Assembly: GCF_000003195.3 (NCBI RefSeq)
Contig: NC_012877.2
Location: forward strand, 9,960,855 to 10,024,854
Source: Sorghum bicolor
Taxonomy: Eukaryota > Streptophyta > Magnoliopsida > Poales > Poaceae
Length of the DNA: 64,000 nt
Direction: 5' to 3'
This document shows, piece by piece, positions 10,688-21,896 of the stretch (position 1 is its first letter; each line of letters starts with the position of its first letter). Made by a program: the position numbers and the translations under genes. A model generated the notes under the pieces. It searched no databases. It saw only the letters and a program-made list of their open reading frames with translations, and had not been told where the DNA came from.

Positions 10688-11956
10688 TAGTTATCATTTC
10701 CCTTTCAATTATTTCAACTAGTTTACTTAGTTAATTAAGTTCATACTATCCTGAAGAGAAAATAAAAAAATATGAAAAACAGTAAGCCCCATGTGAGTAT
10801 ACGAGTGGCATAAAACCCATAAGTACATTCACTGTGGTGGCATAAAAATAAAATAATTATTTTTCTGCTCTATAAAAATAAAAATATAAAAACAGGGAGT
10901 AATATTTATTAAGGAGTCTCAACATGATAAAGGCTAGATATTTATGCTAACACTTAATCAGTTAAACAAGCTTTGTTGTCTATTTGAACTCCACAGAATT
11001 TAAGAATCAAGAAGACTGGCAGACGGAGGACATTCTAATCGCTGTCAAAATACTGCTGACTTTCAAGTACACCTCTACCACCTGCTAGCTACATCAAGAG
11101 AAATTACGTCAAAATTCAGCTTGGGGGAGAGCACCCCCATTTATCTTGATAAGTATTTCTATCTATCTTTATACTTATATTATTTTAGAATATAAATATA
11201 CATAACTATGAAAAACCAAATAAAGAGTTTGTGCTTATATATATATATGTCTTTTGCTTAGTGTGTTTAATAAATAAATAAAGTGGCTATGCTAATCTGT
11301 ATCTAAATAAAACTTAAGCATGGATATGATGAATAGTTGCTCTGCCTAATTTGCACATTTTAAGTTCTCTCTCAAGTTTAGACATAACTGTTATAATTTA
11401 AAAGCTTGCTCTAGATCTGAACTTGTGGGATGAAAACTTGATCTGAAGTCTAAGTTGTTAACGGATACGATATGGGAAGGTTGAGCTGCTGTTTATCTGT
11501 TCCTAGAGACGCTAGAATTCTGGAGAATTTTATCTTTGAAAATCTTTAAAATGTTGCATGATGAGTTCCTGTATGATGAGAGTTTAAATTCCTACCACAG
11601 CCATATATACATGCTTGCTAGACATTGAGCCACACATTTATTATTTACTGCTTATGAGCATTGATTGTGGTCAAGCTGTGTAGACCCTTAGGAGCTTGTC
11701 ATGTGGTTAAATCAAGATTCACTTGCACGTTCACTCATATATGCTACTTCTACTCCGGAAGTACCATCCACATATATCCATCCATTTCCATCTCCAGAAT
11801 CACCCAAAAATATTCTACTCCTAATTTGGGAGAGAATAACCAAAAATATTTCTGTTTTTCCCTTGTGAAATAAATGCTCAAGTTATCTTGTTACTACCAC
11901 TTGCTATATTATCTCAAGAGATGAGTGCTCTAATTAAAAAAAAATAATAATAAATA

Positions 11957-12066
11957 CGAGGAAATAAAAAGGAGCAAGTGCTCGGAACCTCGAAAGAAAG
12001 AAAAAGTGAGACGAGAGGTAAAAATGGACAAGTGTCCGACAGTAGAATTAGGGGTACAAGATACCC
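11957..12066 (+). other. Conserved hairpin cluster (Element 2 copy)
   Basis: An outer stem CGAGG (11957) / CCTCG (11988) encloses hairpin GAGC-AAGT-GCTC (11972-11983). GGAC-AAGT-GTCC (12026-12037) and GGGTA-CAAGA-TACCC (12052-12066) follow. Elements 4 and 5 carry GGGC-AAGT-GCCC for the first inner hairpin, changed on both sides of the stem, so pairing is kept. See the matching entries at 17956, 38329, 47344 and 53485. Confidence 0.65.
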
Positions 12067-12795
12067 ACCTGAGAGAAAAGAAAAGAAAAAGAAGAGCATC
12101 TCATTCTCCTCATAAAGTTTCAAAAAGCAAGGAAGGTATGTATCCCCTCAAAGAGCAAAGTAGAATTAGACATCCACCACCATTGTTTCCACCATTGTTA
12201 TCACCATTATCACCATACACCATTCATTCACCACACATGCACATCTTGATTTGACTTATTGATTTGTTTCTTTGGATCCATGGTTTGACTATGCAATACA
12301 TGTCTTGTAAGTATGTATACTTTATCTCCCACCTATGAGCCCCAGATATTAAAGCCTTATTAGAGTAGGGTGAGAGAGAAGGCAATGTCACTATGCCTCA
12401 TACCACAAATACCACATATCTTGAGAGAAGGCATATACCATCACTGCCTTGGTAAGGATCCAGAAATACCACAAAAGAGAGATCTGAGAGAGTCATACAA
12501 GGAATCTCTGAGTTTTATTTGAAAATCTGCAAAAACACCAGAGCTATAGCTGATCAAGAATAAGAGACAGGGCACTTGGCTAGGCTGTTCTATCTTTTAA
12601 CCACTCAAGACAGAAGTGACAGTTACAAGTCCCATGGTGAAGGTAAAGTAAGTAAGTTTTAAGTCTTGACAGTTTACTCTAACTCAGAGATGAGATCTTA
12701 TTTAAAAAGCATGTGTACCGTCAATTTTTAAAAGATATTGCAACAACTTATGATCCATAGCTGAGTCTATCTTTGCTCAGGGACGAGCAAGAGGT

Positions 12796-12810
12796 AAGCT
12801 TGGGGGAGTT
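12796..12810 (+). other. Polypurine tract, Element 2
   Basis: AAGCTTGGGGGAGTT lies immediately before the 3' LTR, where a plus-strand primer is expected. Equivalent tracts precede the 3' LTR of Elements 4, 5 and M1. Confidence 0.8.
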
Positions 12811-14464
12811 TGTTGACGGTCCTTAAGTATCAAATTTAATTATCAAATAAATAAAGAAAAGGATCCAAATGAAATCAAGATCTAGACTTAGGGTTTTATC
12901 TGACAGAATTCCACGAGTTTTGGTGTTTGTCTATTTCTGCAGGGGGTTATCAGGAAATACGGAAGAAAGGCCCACACGTCGGGATTACATAGAGATATTA
13001 ACGTGCCGCGCAATTATCTTACATCTAGAAGACTCCAGAAGCCACGAGACCGAAGCGGAGGCGAAACGGGGCCTGACCCTGGGCGCCCGCCCAGTTGGTC
13101 AGGGCGCCCGCCCACCTCCTGAGTCCAATCAGGACTCTGCTTTGCGGGAGATCTCCACCGACCTAAAGGATGAATCTAAACCATACAATCTATGTCGGTT
13201 TGATCCAATGGCCCATATTCACTTGAAGGGACTATAAAACCAGACCCCCTGGCCCCTGGAGGAGAGAGCCTCTCAACCCTAATTCATTATTCCTCAAGGG
13301 AGAAGAAGCCTCTGATCAAGATTAGAGCCACCACATCAATTAGATATCTAGATTAGCATAGCTACATAGGATTAGAACTAGAAGGAGTCAATCTTCGATT
13401 GGTTTCCGGATCTGTCAAGAGGATTCTTGGTAATTCTCTAATTGTGCTTCTAATTACTTTCTAATTATCTTTGTTCTTCAATATTATGAATATGACTTTG
13501 TTCTACTTCAATATATTGCTTATGACTTTGCTCTACTTGCTTATATTCAAGATTATATTGTTCTTAGTTTATCATAGTTATGTACTTGGCTTAGTTAGAT
13601 TCGATCTATATACATGCTTAGGATCGTATAGCGTTTATCCATCGGATCCATGGGTAAATGATAGATATTGTGTAGGCGTGGTGCTTATACCGTATTTATC
13701 TACGATTGTACCCAATATGCCAGATCGTGGGGTAGTTCGTGATAGTGACAGCTTCATTGATTCTTATATAGTCCCCCTCTCGTGTATTGGGCTGGCAGAG
13801 CAGTATTATTATAGGGGAGTGATTGCTATGTTTCTCATTTACCTTGCTAATATCACTATGCATGGGCGTAATCTTGTCTTGCAATGATTGCTAAGTATGC
13901 TTGCACTAATTATGATAATGCTAAACTATATAGTTGAGAATAACTTAGGGAATATTCTTGTAGTTCATTCTAATACCATGCTAATGACTTTCTAGAGTAT
14001 CTAATTGAGGTGCTTATCATATTAATTATGTGGCTAGATCAGATTAGTTATCCTTGTCACTATTATTATTTCATATATCTTTTATGTGACACTTATCCCT
14101 GTATGAAGAGTTAGATATAATGTTCTCAATTATACATGCAATGATAGATGCTCAATCTCATAATCTATTATGTAATTAATAGTGATGATTGCTAATCCCT
14201 TCCCAGTGGTAAAAATATAAATAACGATACCTGGAATACTTCTCGGTTAAAATGCTGCATCGGTATTAATCTGTGCGCTTGCAGATCTCATTCATTATTT
14301 ATTTAGAAGAGCAATTGCATATTTCAATACCGCGTCTCTTATATCATGCTGGGGATGACAACTTGGCTTAAGTGGTGTGAGGGATAGGTTTGGCATTTTT
14401 GGCACCGTTACTAGATTTAGAGAACTTAGTCTACTTTTGGTAATGATGTTAAGAATACCCAACA
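12811..14464 (+). repeat. 3' LTR of Element 2
   Basis: This partner of 6169-7817 has the same U3 block, the TATA box at 13233 and CCCAACA at the end, followed by the target duplication CTAGT. The differences from the 5' LTR that I can see are few. Confidence 0.93.
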
Positions 14465-14888
14465 CTAGTGATTATGCTCTGGGGGCAGTTTTGGGACAAA
14501 CTAAAATAAGAAGCATCATGCAATTGCTTATGCCAGTAAAACTTTGACAGGAGCTCAACTTAATTATGTAACCACTGAAAAAGAGCTTCTGGCTGTTGTC
14601 TTTGCCATTGATAAATTTAGATCTTATTTAGTTGGAGCTAAAATAATTGTTTACACTAATCATGCTGCACTAAAATATCTGCTCACTAAAAAAGATGCTA
14701 AACCTCGCCTGATTAGATGGATCTTATTACTTCAAGAATTTGACTTAGAAATAAAAGATAAAAAGGGAGTAGAAAATTCTGTTGTTGATCACTTGTCTAG
14801 AATGTATTTTAAGAATCCACAGGAAACCCCCATCAATGATTCACTCTGGGACAACATGCTCTACGGGATTAACAGGTGTGACCCCTAG
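14465..14888 (+). pseudogene. RNase H part of Element 1 Pol (resumed after Element 2)
   Basis: Coding sequence interrupted at 6168 continues here. The first motif (CDAS, before the insertion) joins DYALGAVLGQ after it. Further motifs are [34 protein letters not shown] and the end motif DHLSRM. RNase H degrades the RNA of the RNA-DNA hybrid during reverse transcription. A frame change occurs before 14544 and the frame stops at TAG 14886. Confidence 0.85.
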
Positions 14889-14909
14889 TATGTAGATATT
14901 GTTAATTTT

Positions 14910-16155
14910 ATGGTTTCAGGGTATGTACCACCAGGAGCAAACAAGAAGAAGCTTATTCAAGAAAGTCATTCACATATATGGGATGAGGCATACCTCTTCC
15001 GAGTATGCTCTGATGGCTTACTCAGGAGATGTGTGACCACCGAGGAAGGATGGAAGATCATCGACAGGTGTCATTCATCACCATATGGAGGTTATTATGG
15101 AGCATTTCGTACACATTCAAAGATCTGGCAGTGTGGATTCTACTGGCCTACAATGTATGAAGACACGAAGCAATATATCAGAAGATGTGGGCCATGTCAA
15201 AGGCACAGAAACATAAACACAAGAGATGACATGCCACTCACCAACAACCTACAGATTGAGCTCTTTGATGTCTAGGGAATAGACTACATGGGTCCATTTC
15301 CCCCATCAAAGAAGTGTGAGTTCATCTTGGTGGCAGTTGACTATATCTCCAAGTGGGTAGAGGCACTACCTTGCAAACATGCCGACAACATCAGTTCAAA
15401 GAGGATGTTTGAAGAAGTTATATTTCCAAGATTTGGAGTTCCAGAGTAGTGATAAGTGATGGAGGAGCACACTTCATCGATAAACGCTTTAAGCAATATC
15501 TATCAAGACATGGAATCCGTCACAACGTCGCTACCCCCTACCATCCTCAGACAAGTGGCCAAGCAGAGACTTCCAACAAGCAAATCTAGAATATTCTTCA
15601 GAAGACAGTCAATGAGATGGGAACGGCATGGAAAGACAAGTTACCCGATGCACTCTGTACAAGACCCCAATTGGAATGTCCCCATACCAATTGGTGTATG
15701 GGAAGACTTGCCACCTACCTGTTGAACTAGAATTCAAAGCACACTGGGCCATAAGGAGATGGAATATGGACCTAGATGTCGCTGGAGATCATAGAAGAAT
15801 GCAACTATCAGAATTGGAAGAATAACGAGAGAAAGCATATCACAATTCGAAGATCTATAAAGAAAGAGTCAAAAGGTGGTATGACAAGAGGATCAAGAAG
15901 AAGGAGTTCGCACCCGGAGATAAGGTATTACTTTTTAATTCCAGGGTGAAGCTTTTCGGGCATGGAAAACTCTGGAGTAAATGGGAAGGACCATTCAAGG
16001 TAATCAATTCATCATCCCACGGAGCTATCACACTTCAAAATGACGAAGGTACGTTATTCAAGGTAAATGGTCAACGTCTTAAGTTATTTTTAGAGCCCAA
16101 TAAAGAATTAGAAGAAATAGACGAAATCCATTTCTACCTTCCCATGGAGAATTAG
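14910..16155 (+). pseudogene. Integrase of Element 1
   Basis: It starts with the H2C2 zinc-binding domain (CHSSPYGGYYGAFRTHSKIW ... CGPCQRH, 14910-15275). After a stop at 15273 comes the catalytic core: GIDYMGPFPPSKK (first Asp, near 15279), ISDGGAHF (second Asp, near 15450, after a frame change) and SGQAET (Glu, near 15550). The C-terminal part (15628-16155) holds [10 protein letters not shown] and KWEGPFKVI, typical of gypsy integrase tails. The enzyme would insert the cDNA into chromosomes. At least three frame changes or stops make it inactive. Confidence 0.85.
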
Positions 16156-16455
16156 AGCCCAACCTTTTTAATCTGACGTTTTTGGGCCACGTATATATTT
16201 TTTGAATAAGTTTTGCATCTAGAAGCACGCTCGAGGAAGTGGGCCCACGGAGGGGCCAGACACAGGGCGGGCGCCCAGGCCCTATCATATAGATGGAAAG
16301 TTTCACACGCACGGCGGTGGGAGTAGCCCGAGCAAACCCTAGAGGCACTTTTTGACCCCTATATAAACAGACCCTGACGTCAGTTTTCAAACACCAATCT
16401 ATTCAACCCTTCTCTTCTTCTTCTATTAGAGCTTGCTTAGTTCCTCGCTGCTCCA
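16156..16455 (+). promoter_or_regulatory. Internal promoter-like block upstream of the extra ORF
   Basis: This block of Element 1 carries GGGCGGGCGCCC (16265-16276), the exact reverse complement of the LTR GC box. CTATATAAACAGACCC follows, with TATATAAA at 16360-16367, nearly the same as the LTR context CTATATAAGCAGACCC. A palindromic TGACGTCA (bZIP-type site) lies at 16375-16382. A pyrimidine-rich leader then runs to the ATG at 16456. A subgenomic promoter for the downstream ORF is a reasonable inference; transcription is not shown. Confidence 0.5.
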
Positions 16456-17145
16456 ATGGCCGAAGAGTTCCACGACGATTGGGAAGTCGTCCCCTACGAC
16501 CTCAACAAGAAGCCCAAGGAAGACCCTGACGCCCACGCTCTCGTCCTGGCCAACACAGAGCAACAGCTAGAAGCCTTGCCATTACGGCAGCGCAGCTCTG
16601 CCCAATCCTACCATGCTCAACCAGTTCTCACCGCACCGCCACAACCCCTACTTCTCAAAGGACCGTCAGCCAAGAAGGAGGCCACCGTCAAGGTGCCAGC
16701 CGACACGAGGATCCTGCCACCCAGACCCAATGAGAGGATCATTGGAGTCAAGACTAGCCGAAGCGGTGAGATCAGCAGTATCCGCTACACTACAGAGGAG
16801 GAGAGGCCTTACTTTGAGGGGATCAGAGCAGCCAAAGTCCGTTTCATCCCTCCAAAGGCAGCCCCGAAGCACGCTCTCAATGCTCTCAAGACACCTCCTA
16901 AGCGTCGCAAGACTATAGTAGATATTGATGAGGACGTTCGTAGGCTAGACAGGGTCATCATAGAGCTCTAGTCCACGGTTAACTCTATCACTAGGCAGCT
17001 CTCTAACCAGAACACCATGATACTAGGCCTTAGGCATGATCTTGCTAGTGCCAATAAGAAGATCAGGGAGTTAGAGCGCAATGCATCTTATTTATTTATC
17101 TCTAAATTCGGTTTAGATCTATTATTAGCTTCAGTTCATTACTAG
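16456..17145 (+). pseudogene. Extra 3' ORF of Element 1, coiled-coil end, unknown function
   Basis: The frame opens at ATG 16456 (CCAATGGCC) and runs 171 codons to TAG 16969. It then continues open in the same frame to TAG 17143 (about 229 codons), so the first stop looks like a point mutation. The N-terminus is acidic (MAEEFHDDWEVVPYDLNKK) and the middle is Pro/Lys-rich with a nuclear-signal-like PPKRRK (near residue 150). The C-terminal part (about 158-210) has regularly spaced hydrophobic residues with Gln/Asn/Lys, suggesting a coiled coil. It lies between integrase and the 3' LTR, where Athila elements may carry an env-like or other extra ORF, but I see no signal peptide or membrane segment. 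I do not recognise the family. Confidence 0.6.
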
Positions 17146-17179
17146 TCATTTGTAATAAATGCCTCAAGATTAATAAAGA

Positions 17180-17181
17180 TG

Positions 17182-17280
<99 letters not shown>

Positions 17281-17293
17281 GTTGTTGTTGTTG

Positions 17294-17328
<35 letters not shown>

Positions 17329-17336
17329 TATTATTA

Positions 17337-17371
<35 letters not shown>

Positions 17372-17372
17372 G
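17180..17372. repeat. ATT/TTG microsatellite
   Basis: About 190 bp of nearly pure (ATT)n contains a short GTT stretch at about 17280-17297 and some ATTT slips. The frames over it read poly-Ile, poly-Leu or Tyr and are not genes. Confidence 0.95.
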
Positions 17373-18504
17373 TCTTATGTGTCTCTACTTCATTTTTTGT
17401 GCAAGAAAGCAAAAAACAAGTATGGGGGAGATCCCTCGACATGCCAAACACACTTCGACTACACCACTCCACGATTCAGGTATATACTCTGCACACTTTA
17501 CACATACACATATATCTTGGATTATGCAGAATATTGTCTCCGACATGATAAATTAAAAAGATTAAAATGCCTCTAATCATGATTAATCTCACTCTGTGAT
17601 ATTTCCTAAAAACCTGCAATTATTGAAAAATCATTTTAAAACAATGTGTTACTTAAGTCACTGTGAAATATGGTAGAGTATGAGTACCTTATTCTTGATA
17701 TCAATGCTGCTTGGAGAATTTATTTTAAAACTTCAAAAATTCTAGATACCATCCTCAGTGTTTTATATGCCTGCTAAACCTGACAATATTGATAATTATA
17801 AAAGCTATCTACTCTGTATTGAGTTTGTTCAAAATGAGTTAGACCCTTGTTGAAAGATTTATCATGCTCCTAAGATCAAGACATTTATTCAGAAAGATGC
17901 ACTCTTCCGAAGTATTATTGCGTTAGAGGCATGGGCTATGCAAAAAAATACATTTCGAGGAAATAAAAAGGATAAAGTGCTCGACAACCTCGTAGAAAAA
18001 AATGGACAAGTGTCCGGCAGTAGAATTAGGGGTACCTTGGTATCCACCTGAAAAAAAGAAGAGAGAAAGAAGAAATTGATAGCCCATGGTCCCTCTAATA
18101 AGCAATATGCCAGTAAGAGTTGACAAGTTTTTAATTTCCAAAGTCTTTGATCTAAGAGTATGGCATTCCTCTCTTCGGATGTTGTTTTGATCAGGCAATA
18201 AATGCAAGGTAAGTATGCTTTAGAATTTTTGCAAATTAAAACAGCCTCAGTGAGATTTGTAAAAGATAATGAGTGATCTGAGAGAACCTATGCGGATAAA
18301 GGTATGCTAAATTTCTTTTCAAAAATATACAAAAACTCCAAGTGACAGGATTAAGAAGAAAGGATCTCTACTCTTGACCATATATTTCCCTAACTACAGT
18401 ACACAGTGGATTTTTACACCCTGCAGGTATGAAGAATGTTTTACAATGTTTTAACCCCAGATATTTTTCTTAACCATCCATTTCTCAAGGACGAGTAAAA
18501 GCCT
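17373..18504 (+). other. 3' non-coding region of Element 1
   Basis: No gene is seen. A purine-rich AGTATGGGGGAGAT (near 17420) resembles a second polypurine tract. The hairpin cluster shared with Elements 2, 4, 5 and M1 lies at 17956-18045. Confidence 0.6.
17956..18045 (+). other. Conserved hairpin cluster (Element 1 copy)
   Basis: The outer stem CGAGG (17956) / CCTCG (17988) is kept. The inner AAGT hairpin is degraded. GGAC-AAGT-GTCC (18004-18015) is identical to the other families, as is the AGTAGAATTAGGGGTA spacer. The last hairpin is rebuilt as GGGTAC-CTTG-GTATCC (18030-18045), with a different loop and a longer stem than in Element 2. Confidence 0.6.
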
Positions 18505-18519
18505 AAGTATGGGGGTGTT
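18505..18519 (+). other. Polypurine tract, Element 1
   Basis: AAGTATGGGGGTGTT lies directly before the 3' LTR. Two T interruptions make it a weaker tract than in the other elements. Confidence 0.65.
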
Positions 18520-19733
18520 TGTTGACGGTTCTTAAGTATCAATTTTAATTATTAAATAAACAAGGGAAAGGACCAATATACAAACAACACCTAGAATTAG
18601 GGTTTGATCTGACAGAATTCCATGAGTTTTGTTGTTTATCTGTTTCTACAGGGGGTTATCAGGAAATAAGGAAGAAAGGCCCACATGTCGGGATTACATA
18701 GAGATATTAACGCACCGCGCAATTTTCTACCATCTAGAAGACTCCAGAAGCCACGGGAACGAACGGGAAGGCGATCGGGCCCAAGGGCAGGGCGCCCGCC
18801 CTGGTGGTTCCACCAATCACGGTGAATCTCGTGGATTACGCTCCACCAACCTAAAGGATCAAGGATAACCGTTCAATCAATGTCGGTTTGATCTGACGGC
18901 CCACGTTCACCTGAGAGGACTATATAAGCAGACCTCCTAGCCCCTGGAGGAGGAGAAGTTCTTCATAGAGTTGAGAGGTGCCCTCGAAGGATAACCTTTC
19001 CTCTAAATAGACTTAGGGCTTAGCATCCAATGTGAGAGTAGAATTAGTTCTTCTAAGTTCTACTAGATTGAGAGATATAGAATGGAGGTGTAGATCGAAG
19101 GAAGCCCGGCCTGTCGGTGTCTACTCTGAGGTTGTACCTGCGGGATCAAGTTCTCCTAACCCGAAGCTTGCTCCTAGGATTCTTCAGTAATTCGACTTCT
19201 AAATTCTAGTAAGTTCTTGTTTTATTGTTCTTTGGTTTATGAGCTTACTTTGATCTCTTCGCGTAGAGTTTAGAGTAATCATCTCTAGTGTAAACATGGT
19301 GTTTGGGCTAGGATACTCATAGATATCCCCTGACTAGCTGGACCGTGGTAGTAGCGAGGAACGTGACATTTCTGAGTTACCTTTGTAGCCCATATCCCGT
19401 TAGTAGGATCGATAGGGTTTATAGGTGCGGGTTGAACATCCTCTGTGGTGTCTAGATTTTGTGAGCTTCCCCAATAGAACAGTAGATCATCCTTACCAAG
19501 GTTAGAACGAGACTACGGCTGTAGTCTTCTCTATATATCACTCACATCGAGAAATATTCTTTGTAGCCTAGTAGCCTAAAGGTTAGTAGTAATAGACTGG
19601 GTTTGTCAGATGCACTCTTTCTCCTAGTGGTAAAAATATAAATACGATACTCTGGATAACATCTCGGGTGAAGTGCTCACCGATATCCGTGTGCTTGCGG
19701 ATCAATTCCTTATTGCATTCCCAAATATCAACA
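18520..19733 (+). repeat. 3' LTR of Element 1
   Basis: This partner of 2123-3348 has TGTTGACGG at the start and TATCAACA at the end, followed by target duplication GCTGC. Confidence 0.92.
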
Positions 19734-20136
19734 GCTGCCATAGATCCAGTTGCCCTCACTGAATGCCCTAGTTTGGTTTCGGCTAATTGATGAAACTTTG
19801 GGACTAATCCTAGTGCTAAGTGTGTAGACATGAAAGGATGCTCCCATGCCAAGTGGTGGAGCCTTGAGTAGATCATATAATGATTGTGATGACCACTAGG
19901 TGATCAAGTGCTCAACTTGGAAAAAAATAAACAGAAAAATCAAATCCTATGGAGATCAAGGCAAAGGGTGCCCCCATGCACATTGCCACCGAAGAAGGAG
20001 AAGGAGGGCACATCGCCCTAGATTCGGCAGTCCCTCTGCCTTGTCTGGCCACCAGAGAGGGAGGAGGGGCTGCCCCATCATGCCAGGATAGGAGAGTGAG
20101 TTGCCATTGCCAAGGGAGGGAGATGGAGAGAGTGGG
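19734..20136 (+). mobile_element. Continuation of the decayed CACTA-like element
   Basis: This is the right flank of Element 1. It shares GCCACC(A)GAGAGGGAGGAGGGG motifs (about 19990-20065) with 1580-2110, so it is probably the same host element. No gene is visible. It ends at the start of the Element 3 LTR. Confidence 0.4.
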
Positions 20137-21888
20137 TGTTAGCAGTCATTATAGACCAACTATAAACTGCCAACTTGTTCCAAAAGGAGAAGAAGCAATC
20201 ACATTATATACACACATGCATTTTATTACTAACAAGTTCCACTTGTACCATAGTGATTATATTTTGCAGGAATTATAGTGCAACAAGTGGAAATGTGCCA
20301 TACCACGAAGAAAGTGCAAAGTACTAAAAGACGTATTCAGAAATGCGCAAACCAAGAAAATAGAGAAAGGCCCGAACAATGTAGAACTGGGCCTGATCAT
20401 AACTATAGGAGAGATCCAGGCCCAAAGCCAAACCGACCACGCGAAGGCGGTGGCCAGGGGGACCCACCCAGGGTGCGGCCGCAACCTAGTGCGGACGCAC
20501 CCCTAGAGGCGGCAAACCGGGCCCATCTTTCTCAGGCGGTTGCATGCCGCCATGCATAGGACGGTTTCACCTACTGCCAAATTTAGGTGCGACGAACCGT
20601 CCTAGTTCCACTATAAGAAGAGAGGCACTCTCCCTTTTTCAAGACACACATCATTTGGAGTCAATTTACCTCACACCTCTCACTTGTATCTTTAGTCTAG
20701 ATTAGTAGTAGAGCAAGGCAAGAGCTAGCAAGGAGAGCTTGTCTCCTTGGAAGAAAGTATCTTCTTGGTATGAATAATATTCAATCTTCTTCCATGAGCA
20801 AGTTCTATTCACTTTATATGATTATGCATATGAACTAGAGTATGGTTGTGTTCTTATCATGTTCATAGTATATGAACTAGTTCTTAGTTCTTGTGCTATG
20901 TTCTTGATATGTTCATCATCGTTCTTCATTGTTCATCAGATTAGTATGATTAGGATTAGAATTAGGAATGGGATGATGGTTCACTATGCTGTGATGGTTG
21001 CTCTTAGCCTAGCCTGTCACTCCGAAGGGGTGGGGCCCGCGGGGTTAGGAGTTGTTTCCAATTACGTGAACATGGTGTTCAGGTATGCGGGAATCAGTGT
21101 ATGTGCGGGTATCTTTTGGGTAGAGGGGTAGGTGGTAGGGTAGTGACAGCTTTGTCATCCTTTGAATTCCCCCACGATCAGGTATTCCGATAGGAGTTCT
21201 GTAAAGTCTCTGTTGGCTGGGTATCCAGTTGCGGGGATCTCCCCTCATCTTAGACTTAGTTCTAACTCTATTTATTGCTAATTAGATGATCCACTAATAG
21301 TTCTATGCATAGTTATATGTAACCCATGCCTTCTCAAGTAGATTTATTTCTTTATTCTTTATTTATTATTTCTCTTCTATTTTATCCTTGAGGTTGATCT
21401 ATTGTGTGTCCACTATCTTGAATATCATGTTTATTCCTGTTTACTCTATGTCTACCAAGCATTCAATAAGTAATCATGTTGGATCCCTTTGCCTTCATAT
21501 GGGAATTATAAATTCGAGACCCTTGAATACTCACGGGTTAAAATGCTACAATGATAGTTCTGTCCGCTTGCAGATATATTACTTCTTCATTCATGAACTA
21601 TCGATTCGCATACCTAAGTACCGTTACTTAAGATTGTAATCCATGTGCACTTTCAAGCGTAGTGTCACAGCTTTGCATATCACAAGTAAGGATGGTTAGG
21701 AAGGCCAATCCAGCATTCCTAATTATTGTTACCAAACTGCACTGCTAAGGCCGGCGCCCTCGAGTTGCTTTGGGTTATCTCTCTGATGTAGTGACAGTTA
21801 CGGTATGCCAACACACGACATTTCTGGTGTCACTGCTAAGGATGGATCTATGGTCTATTTTTAGTAATGACGCTAAGAAATGCCAACA
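20137..21888 (+). repeat. 5' LTR of Element 3
   Basis: The termini TGTTAGCA and TGCCAACA are inverted repeats matching at 7 of 8 positions. It is followed 8 nt later by the PBS. A TATA-like CTATAAGAAG lies at 20611. The last ~200 bp of the window match 20797 onward with scattered C/T differences. The left target duplication would be GTGGG (20132-20136), but its partner is outside the window. Confidence 0.8.
20611..20618 (+). promoter_or_regulatory. LTR TATA-like box of Element 3
   Basis: CTATAAGA lies about 475 bp into the LTR, followed by a CT-rich stretch as at plant LTR start sites. Confidence 0.5.
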
Positions 21889-21896
21889 AGCATTTC

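Larger units (their letters stand above)
10624..12795 (+). other. Conserved 3' non-coding region of Element 2
   Basis: About 2.2 kb without a credible gene, yet clearly conserved in Elements 4, 5 and M1. It begins with two small hairpins just after the Gag-Pro stop (10640-10687) and contains a purine-rich line ending CAGCTTGGGGGAGAGC near 11120-11138. A hairpin cluster lies at 11957-12066. Conservation without coding suggests RNA-level signals such as packaging or dimerisation, or replication intermediates; this is inference. Confidence 0.7.
6169..14464 (+). mobile_element. Element 2: non-autonomous Athila-derived element with Gag and double protease
   Basis: This 8,296-bp element has TG...CA LTRs of 1,649 and 1,654 bp and a perfect target duplication CTAGT (6164-6168 and 14465-14469). 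It has a tRNA-Asp PBS and a polypurine tract but no RT, RNase H or integrase; the only long frame is Gag plus two protease-like domains. This matches the described concept of terminal-repeat retrotransposons with a GAG domain (TR-GAG). Movement would need Pol supplied in trans, presumably from an Athila relative. About 2.2 kb of conserved non-coding sequence fills the 3' half. It disrupts RNase H of Element 1. Confidence 0.92.
2123..19733 (+). mobile_element. Element 1: Athila-type Ty3/gypsy LTR retrotransposon, complete but degenerate
   Basis: The LTRs start TGTTGACGG and end TATCAACA. A perfect 5-bp target duplication GCTGC lies at 2118-2122 and 19734-19738. The order is 5' LTR, tRNA-Asp PBS, gag, protease, RT, RNase H, integrase, extra ORF, 3' region, PPT, 3' LTR. 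This is gypsy order, and the sequence resembles the Athila lineage (Gag motif FPFSLRGEARQW, pre-RT motif GYSLQDLTGISP, tRNA-Asp primer). Without nested Element 2 and its target duplication the length is about 9.3 kb. Several frameshifts and stops show that it is no longer active. Confidence 0.9.

Noticed and set aside
13471..13887. R-U5 frames (also at 22697, 33200, 39913 and minus 24565)
   Set aside because: Tyr/Leu/Phe-rich frames from AT-rich LTR sequence, with length varying by chance between copies.
16456..17145. Envelope protein
   Set aside because: The position would fit, but there is no signal peptide or transmembrane segment; left as unknown.
17179..17556. Poly-Ile/poly-Leu open frames
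   Set aside because: They are translations of the ATT microsatellite.
20278..20559. 93-aa frame in the Element 3 LTR
   Set aside because: Lies in U3, and no counterpart was found elsewhere in the window.
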